Positions 59,121-64,000 of a stretch of DNA of 64,000 bases are shown in pieces. The DNA comes from Trema orientale (Eukaryota; Streptophyta; Magnoliopsida; Rosales; Cannabaceae), in NCBI GenBank assembly GCA_002914845.1, contig JXTC01000168.1, forward strand, positions 270,481 to 334,480. The letters run 5' to 3'. The first letter of the stretch is position 1; every line of letters begins with the position of its first letter. The position numbers and the translations under genes are program-made. The notes under the pieces were generated by a model. It saw only the letters and a program-made list of their open reading frames with translations. It was not told the DNA's origin and searched no databases.

Positions 59121-60693
59121 ATGGCAGTGAGCCTGTTAGCACATGAGATATCCGACCTCTGTCTCGCCAAGCCGGCGCTGAGGTCCCTCGCCGTCACCGC
59201 CACCGTCGCTGACGCCTTATCCGCCCTCCGAAGCTCCGACGAGGCCTTCATCAGTGTATGGGACTGCAACCACTCGCCGGAATCCGTCACCGGCGCCGAC
59301 GGCCATGAGTGCCGGTGTATAGGAAAGGTGTCGATGGTTGATGTGATATGCTATCTTTGTAAAGATGAGAACCTTTTGTCCCCTTGTGCTGCCATGAAAG
59401 CACCTGTCTCTCATATCTTGTCAAAGCTTCCAGGCCTCATCATGCATTTGGAACCATCTTCCAGGTACCACCACTACACCTACTGATTTTCATGGAAACC
59501 CCAACTTGGAATTTTCTTCATTAATTTTTTCTTTAGTAAAAAATTAATAATATATATTCGAGTGTAATTTATATCTGGGTTTTACTCCATTTTCAGTTAT
59601 ATCTTTCTCCATGGGAGTTATCCAAGTTTTTTTTTTTTTTAATTATTTATTTTACGTTCTTTCATGTAACTGAAAATGAAATCTTTTCCCAATTCACTCA
59701 TATAATTTTCTTATTCAATAATTTAAATTAGCAAAATTTAAAAGTAAAATAAAGAAATAAAAATTATATTCTGGTTCTGATTTCCATTTCTCTGTTTTAC
59801 GAACTCTCAGCTTGTTGGACGCCATTGATCTGATCCTCCAAGGAGCTCAAAACCTAATTGTACCAATTCAGAGAAGACTCAGTAGCAACTCCAGAAGAAA
59901 ACAGCAGCACCCGAAAGCCGGCGGCGCCGCCTCCGCGACCACCGTTCATGGCGGCGGCAGAGAATTTTGCTGGCTAACGCAAGAAGACGTAGTCCGATTC
60001 CTCCTTAGCTCGATCGGCCTCTTCTCACCGGTCCCGGCGATCTCCATCGACGCGCTCGGGATCATCAGCTCCGACGTTCTCACCACCGACTACCACGCGC
60101 CGGCGATCTCCGCGATCGATCTGATCTCCCGCTCGCTCGCCGATCAGACCTCCGTCGCCGTCGTCGACTGTGACGGAGCCCTCATCGGCGAGATCTCGCC
60201 GCTCACGGTGGCGTGCTGCGACGAAGCCGCGGCGGCGGCGATCGCGACGCTTTCGTCCGGCGATCTGATGGCCTACATTGACGGCGGAGGTCCGCCGGAG
60301 GATCTGGTTAGGGTTGTGAAGCTGAGGCTGAAGGAGAGGAATCTGGAAGGAATGTTGGAGACTTTCACCGCGATTTCGAGCGGCAACCGAACGACGTCGT
60401 CGTTTTCTTCGTCTTCTTCGTGTTCGTCGGACGAGGAGTCGTCGTTATCGCCGACGACGACGTTGACGAGGTCGTCGGGGAGGTACGGACGATCGGCGAG
60501 CTACTCGGCGAGGATGGTGAGGAGGGCGGAGGCGATCGTTTGCCACCGGAAGAGCTCGCTGGTGGCGGTGATGATCCAGGCCATAGCTCACCGCGTCAAC
60601 TACGTTTGGGTGATTGAAGACGACTGTAGCTTGATCGGAATCGTCACATTTTCCGGGATTTTGAAGGTTTTCCGGGAATATGCAATGGCCTAG
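59121..60693 (+). CDS. CBSX5: CBS-domain protein, CBSX5-like (two exons)
   Basis: The gene is join(59121-59464, 59811-60693): a GT...AG intron of 346 bp falls in codon 115 and the product has 408 residues. The start MAVSLLAHEISDLC and the post-intron LLDAIDLILQGAQNLIVPI match my recollection of Arabidopsis CBSX5. CBS-like parts: about 15-80 (SDEAFISVWDC, CIGKVSMVDVICYL); 116-185, split by a basic/Gly-rich insert (136-165) before FCWLTQEDVVRFLL; 213-250 (AIDLISRSL...VAVVDCDGALIGEISPL); and 358-405 (VNYVWVIEDDCSLIGIVTFSGILKVF). A Ser-rich stretch (304-326) lies before the last one. No signal peptide or membrane segment is evident. CBS modules usually bind adenosine nucleotides; the role of this plant subfamily is unknown to me. 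Exon 2 is strikingly GC-rich against AT-rich flanks. Confidence 0.9.
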
Positions 60694-60782
60694 CTGAGAT
60701 AGTAGTGTTTTTTTTTTTCTTTTTTTCTTTTTTTTGGTGGTTTCTGAGATAAGAATGGGGCAGAGGCAGAGCTGAGAAAATT

Positions 60783-60788
60783 AATAAA
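60783..60788 (+). terminator. Candidate polyadenylation signal
   Basis: AATAAA lies 90 bases after the stop codon of the CBS-domain gene. Plant signals are loose, so other sites are possible. Confidence 0.4.
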
Positions 60789-61583
60789 AAATAATTAAAA
60801 AATTTGGAAAAAGAAAGCGAGAAAGTGATGTGAATAGGGACTTAGGCCGCCTACATTTTGGGTCTTTTGTTTCTATTTTCTTTGTTTTTGGGTTGTGGTG
60901 TTGTTTTGGGGAACTCGGAACTGTTTGTATGATTTCTACCCTTTTTTTCTAAATTTTTTTGGCATTTTCTAATTTTTTGGTCTTTTTTGCAATTTGAGCA
61001 GAAAAACGGCACAAGCAGATATTTAATTTTTATTTATGTTCATTTGTTTATTTCAGAATATTTTTGGCCTTTGATGTTGATATTTTTTAGATAGGTTTTG
61101 TCAAAAAAAAAAAAAAAAAATTCTGGGTGAATAAATGAATTATAAGAAACAACAACAAAAAATAAGAGAGAAAAAACTTGCATTGTTAGCCCACGAGTTC
61201 TGGTTCTATTGGGTTTTGAATTTATTTCGAGTATTGTTGTCTATTTTTCTTGATGACTTGACAGCTCAAGGCGAGACTAACTTCCAGAACAGTCAGTCAT
61301 ATACGTGTATGTATTAGCCATTTATAATGTATGGATTTATGTACATGTGTTCTCTTGATTTTATAACATGTTTTCATGATTTTCATCAACATAAACTTGC
61401 ATTGCATATCTTCAGACAAGCATTTTGATGTTCTGCTCTCTTATCGTGTTACCATATCTGCGGCATAGCATATATCTTTGGAATGATCATCAGGTCCCTT
61501 TGATTTTTTATTGCAAACTGCTAGAATAAAAAATAAATCAATCGTGTCTAAAATCAACATTACTTTTCCCGTACAAATGCATA
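60789..61583. other. 3' flank of the CBS-domain gene, no further gene seen
   Basis: T-rich sequence (possible end of the 3' UTR), then A18 near 61105 and short ORFs without domains. Confidence 0.5.
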
Positions 61584-61645
61584 ATGATCATCCTATAAAA
61601 GAATATCCATATGATCATCCTATAAAAGAATATCCATATGATCAT
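61584..61645. repeat. Tandem repeat, 27-bp unit, 2.3 copies
   Basis: ATGATCATCCTATAAAAGAA and the following TATCCAT occur at 61584 and 61611. A third start lies at 61638. The period is a multiple of three inside a 79-codon plus ORF, but nothing else supports coding. Confidence 0.85.
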
Positions 61646-62247
61646 CTTTACTGTTTGAACGACAAAAATCCTGCTATGAACAAGTTTAAGTTATATATGA
61701 TCAACAATGTCGAAAATCAGCAACACTTTTTATGTCAAATTAAAGCCTAAGGCGGGCAATAGAAAAATTCTTATTAATTGTACTAAATGTTTGATTATGA
61801 CATAAATGGGGTCAAATTTTGAATCATGTTTATTATTGCGATTAGTCTGAAATATTTATTGGCTGCATAAGTGTAGGTAGATGTTACAATATATGTAAAA
61901 CAATAAAATAATATTATAAAGACAATTTTTATATATACTAGGAAAAGAAAAGAGAAAATATGGATCAATGTCAAAATTCAAGTACCAGTTTTGAATCAAA
62001 ACTCGGAAGCTTTCGCCATCAAAGTGAAATCACGTTTCTAAGTAAGAACCCGAAAAACAAGTGGTGTTAAGAAAGGCATTAAAAGTGTTTTCATTTTATA
62101 GTTTGTGGTCCTAAATGAGTGGGAAACTGTAAATTAAATGTCTTTTTGACTGTTTGTCTGTTTCTCTTTATGAGGTAAGTTCCATTCCAAGTGAAATAAC
62201 TCAAAGGAAAGCTTGCATGTGGAAATCTGTGCATATGCATTCAAGAA

Positions 62248-62422
62248 GAGCAATGATATGGTGTATCATTCGGTGTCTAGCACCGTATAATATATGATGA
62301 TTAATTTTAATTATATTTTAAGTGTGTTTCATACGAGATCCAGTTTATTAATTAGAATCACCAATAACAGTCTGACGTGTCATTATAATGTTGAATATCA
62401 CTAATGTCAACAACATTGCTCA
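62248..62422. mobile_element. Mutator-like MITE (family C), diverged copy
   Basis: The ends GAGCAATGATATGG and, on minus, GAGCAATGTTGTTG match the family C ends. Internal GACGTGTCATTATAATG matches the family's ATGTCATTATGGTG. The flanks ATTCAAGAA and ATTTGAGAA agree at 7 of 9 bases, an aged 9-bp duplication. Confidence 0.65.
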
Positions 62423-62594
62423 TTTGAGAATCTTTAGAAAGTAATTTTCTTCGGAACATATCATTTTGGAATTTCTATTTTCATTGCAATGACACACGAA
62501 TAATAAGACATTTTGTAAAACTGAGTATTATCTAAGAAGAATTATATTAAAAACAAGGAAGAACAAAAGAGGAGTGTGATTGTATCTTCTTATA

Positions 62595-62983
62595 TAATAA
62601 AAAGATGAACAGTAAAAAAAAATCCTGAAGTTTGAATATTCTGCAATTTAAACATTAAATTTTAGATTCCACAAAATAATATCATGAAGTTAAGAATTTC
62701 TGAAAATTTATACTCTAGATTGATTTTTTGACTAATTTTAGTAATGAAAAAATAATAATATCCTCTATTAAAACTATATTAGTCCTTATTATTCTACTTA
62801 ATTTTGAGGTTATTATTGTTTTTTATTAATTAAAGTTATTCAAAAAGTCAACTCAAATATTAATTTTCAGAATTTCTTAATCTCAGGATATTATTTTGCA
62901 GTCCAAATTTTAAAATTTAAATTACAGAACATCCAAATTTAAGAATTTATTTATTTATTTATTTTGCAGTTTACCTATCATAA
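62595..62983. mobile_element. Foldback element with arms of about 140 bp
   Basis: From the left: AACAGTAAAA, TTTGAATATTCTGCAATTTA, ACAAAATAATATCATGA, AAGAATTTCTGAAAATT. From the right on minus: AAACTGCAAAA, TTTGGATGTTCTGTAATTTA, GCAAAATAATATCCTGA, AAGAAATTCTGAAAATT. The parallel order defines long inverted repeats. No ORF and no clear target duplication. Confidence 0.65.
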
Positions 62984-62988
62984 AATTC

Positions 62989-63031
62989 TATGAGCCTATT
63001 TTTAGGCTTTTTATGAGCCTATTTTTAGGCC
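62989..63031. repeat. Direct repeat of TATGAGCCTATTTTTAGGC
   Basis: Two copies, 62989 and 63012. Each contains a small hairpin, GCCTA-TTTT-TAGGC. Confidence 0.8.
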
Positions 63032-63526
63032 ACGTTACGAAGCATAGTTGTCTTATTTTTCTCTTTTTCTTTTTCCTACAACAAGAGTGTTGTCTATTAT
63101 TGGGTAAACGTTCATGTTCCTGTTTCCAATTTCACAAGAAAAGAAATAAAAATGGTAATTAATAAGTAATTGAGTCGATGTCACGACCTATCTAAAAAGG
63201 TTTGATCTTGACTCTTCAATTCATCTTTCTTTTTTCAGCCTTATTTAAAAAAAAAAAAAAAAATCTGTAATTTGCAAGCTCTCTTGGCCCATGATTTAAA
63301 TTTATTAGCAAAATGAGGATCGAAACTAAATTTGGCAAGGACAAAGAATTGGTGAGAATCATTACGAAGCACGCTCCTTTTCTATTTCCCAACTCACCAA
63401 CTACTTCCTAGAATGTGATTTAATTAGGAAGCAGGGCTTCCTCTACTTTAAAAATAAAAATAAAAAATAAAAAATCAAATAAAGTGAGTAAGGAGCAGCA
63501 TTATGACGCATTAAAATATTGGTATG

Positions 63527-63527
<1 letters not shown>

Positions 63528-63556
<29 letters not shown>
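63528..63556. repeat. (TA)n microsatellite
   Basis: An uninterrupted AT/TA run. The sequence from 63032 to 63823 otherwise shows no gene beyond the likely 3' UTR of the RCC1 gene. Confidence 0.9.
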
Positions 63557-63561
<5 letters not shown>

Positions 63562-63823
63562 ACAATCAACTAGAACAACTAGAAAAAAAGGTTTTCCGGG
63601 CATCTGAAAGTTAATTAACCACAACAAATATCGCAAAATATAAAATAAACAAACTATCACAAGCTGCATGTAAGATATTCTTAAAATACAACAGTTATTT
63701 ACTATTCTTTTACAATGATAACTTACAATAATTTAGATTGCGGGGGAAAAAAATCATGCTGTCAACTTTGGGCACATACTCTGATAAACATTCACCTAAA
63801 CCCAAATGGTAGGATTCAGAGGT

Positions 63824-64000
63824 TCATACGCTTTCTGGTAGAGGATCCAACTCATCAGCCATTTCTTGAAAAAAAATTTCAGTTGGTTTAAGGCACCCTC
63901 TCAAAGTGTCTTGCCCAAGCTGTGCCCTTTCGTTGTCTCCAAATCCAAAGATTCGTCCTCGGTTTGTGACTGCAACGGTGTGGTACAGCCCAGTGCTGAT
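63824..64000 (-). CDS. RCC1-repeat protein, C-terminal part (gene continues past the window)
   Basis: The minus frame is open from the window edge and ends at the TGA complement of 63824-63826. It encodes 58 residues. GLYHTVAVTNRGRIFGFGDN then ERAQLGQDTLRG is one RCC1 blade: the H(T/S)xAVT..G.(V/I)(F/Y).(F/W)G.N..(G/A)QLG pattern. A short acidic tail ADELDPLPESV follows. RCC1-fold proteins are beta-propellers that act as exchange factors, chromatin binders or, in plants, UVR8-like photoreceptors; this fragment cannot say which. I cannot tell whether the edge lies inside an exon or near a splice site. Confidence 0.85.
   Translation of the reverse strand: MSTGLYHTVAVTNRGRIFGFGDNERAQLGQDTLRGCLKPTEIFFQEMADELDPLPESV

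Noticed and set aside
59051..59414. Antisense ORFs over exon 1 of the CBS-domain gene
   Set aside because: They are shadows of a GC-rich exon and encode Arg/Val/Glu low-complexity peptides.
60420..60617. 65-codon plus ORF in another frame inside exon 2
   Set aside because: It overlaps the conserved CBS reading frame and is Gly/Asp/Glu-rich from the third-position bias.

Overview
The window is nuclear DNA of a flowering plant, most likely a eudicot. It is strongly AT-rich, and its genes have introns and a TATA box. The repeats are typically plant: Ty1/copia and Ty3/gypsy-type LTR elements, an L1-type LINE, tRNA-headed SINEs, Tourist, Mutator-like and CACTA pieces, and many (TA)n-flanked MITEs. 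I cannot name the species. Nothing bacterial, no CRISPR array and no rRNA or tRNA gene was seen. Two N runs (18325-18568 and 55830-56343) show that this is a draft assembly.

Only two host genes are supported, both at the right end. One is a two-exon CBS-domain gene resembling Arabidopsis CBSX5 (59121-60693, plus). The other is the 3' end of an RCC1-repeat gene (63824-64000, minus, running off the window). They point towards each other across about 3.1 kb that holds two small transposons.

Layout: 36-822, a Tourist-like MITE. 907-14956, an old L1-type LINE on minus, split by a SIRE-like copia element (1507-9126, target duplication CTACT) and a solo LTR (9612-11099, target duplication GATTC). 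14890-18745, LTR-like sequence holding a nearly identical 2.2-kb copy of 9813-12023 that stops at an N gap. 18746-23440, no gene seen. 23441-30480, a MITE field with at least three families. About 30484-37482, a second, decayed copia element on minus. 38174-48685, a CACTA end, two SINEs, a 17-bp-target-duplication retroposon and several foldback elements. 49329-57287, a long LTR element with no recognisable protein, inserted between two tandem copies of an 82-bp repeat. 58323-64000, a foldback MITE, the two genes and smaller repeats.

The genes show no shared pathway; the window is mainly a record of nested insertion. The least explained signal is the palindromic decamer TGTTGCAACA, which I find eight times in the LTRs and the interior of the 7.6-kb SIRE-like element. 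The firmest structural results are the target-site duplications that fix element boundaries exactly. I see no convincing new multi-gene system.
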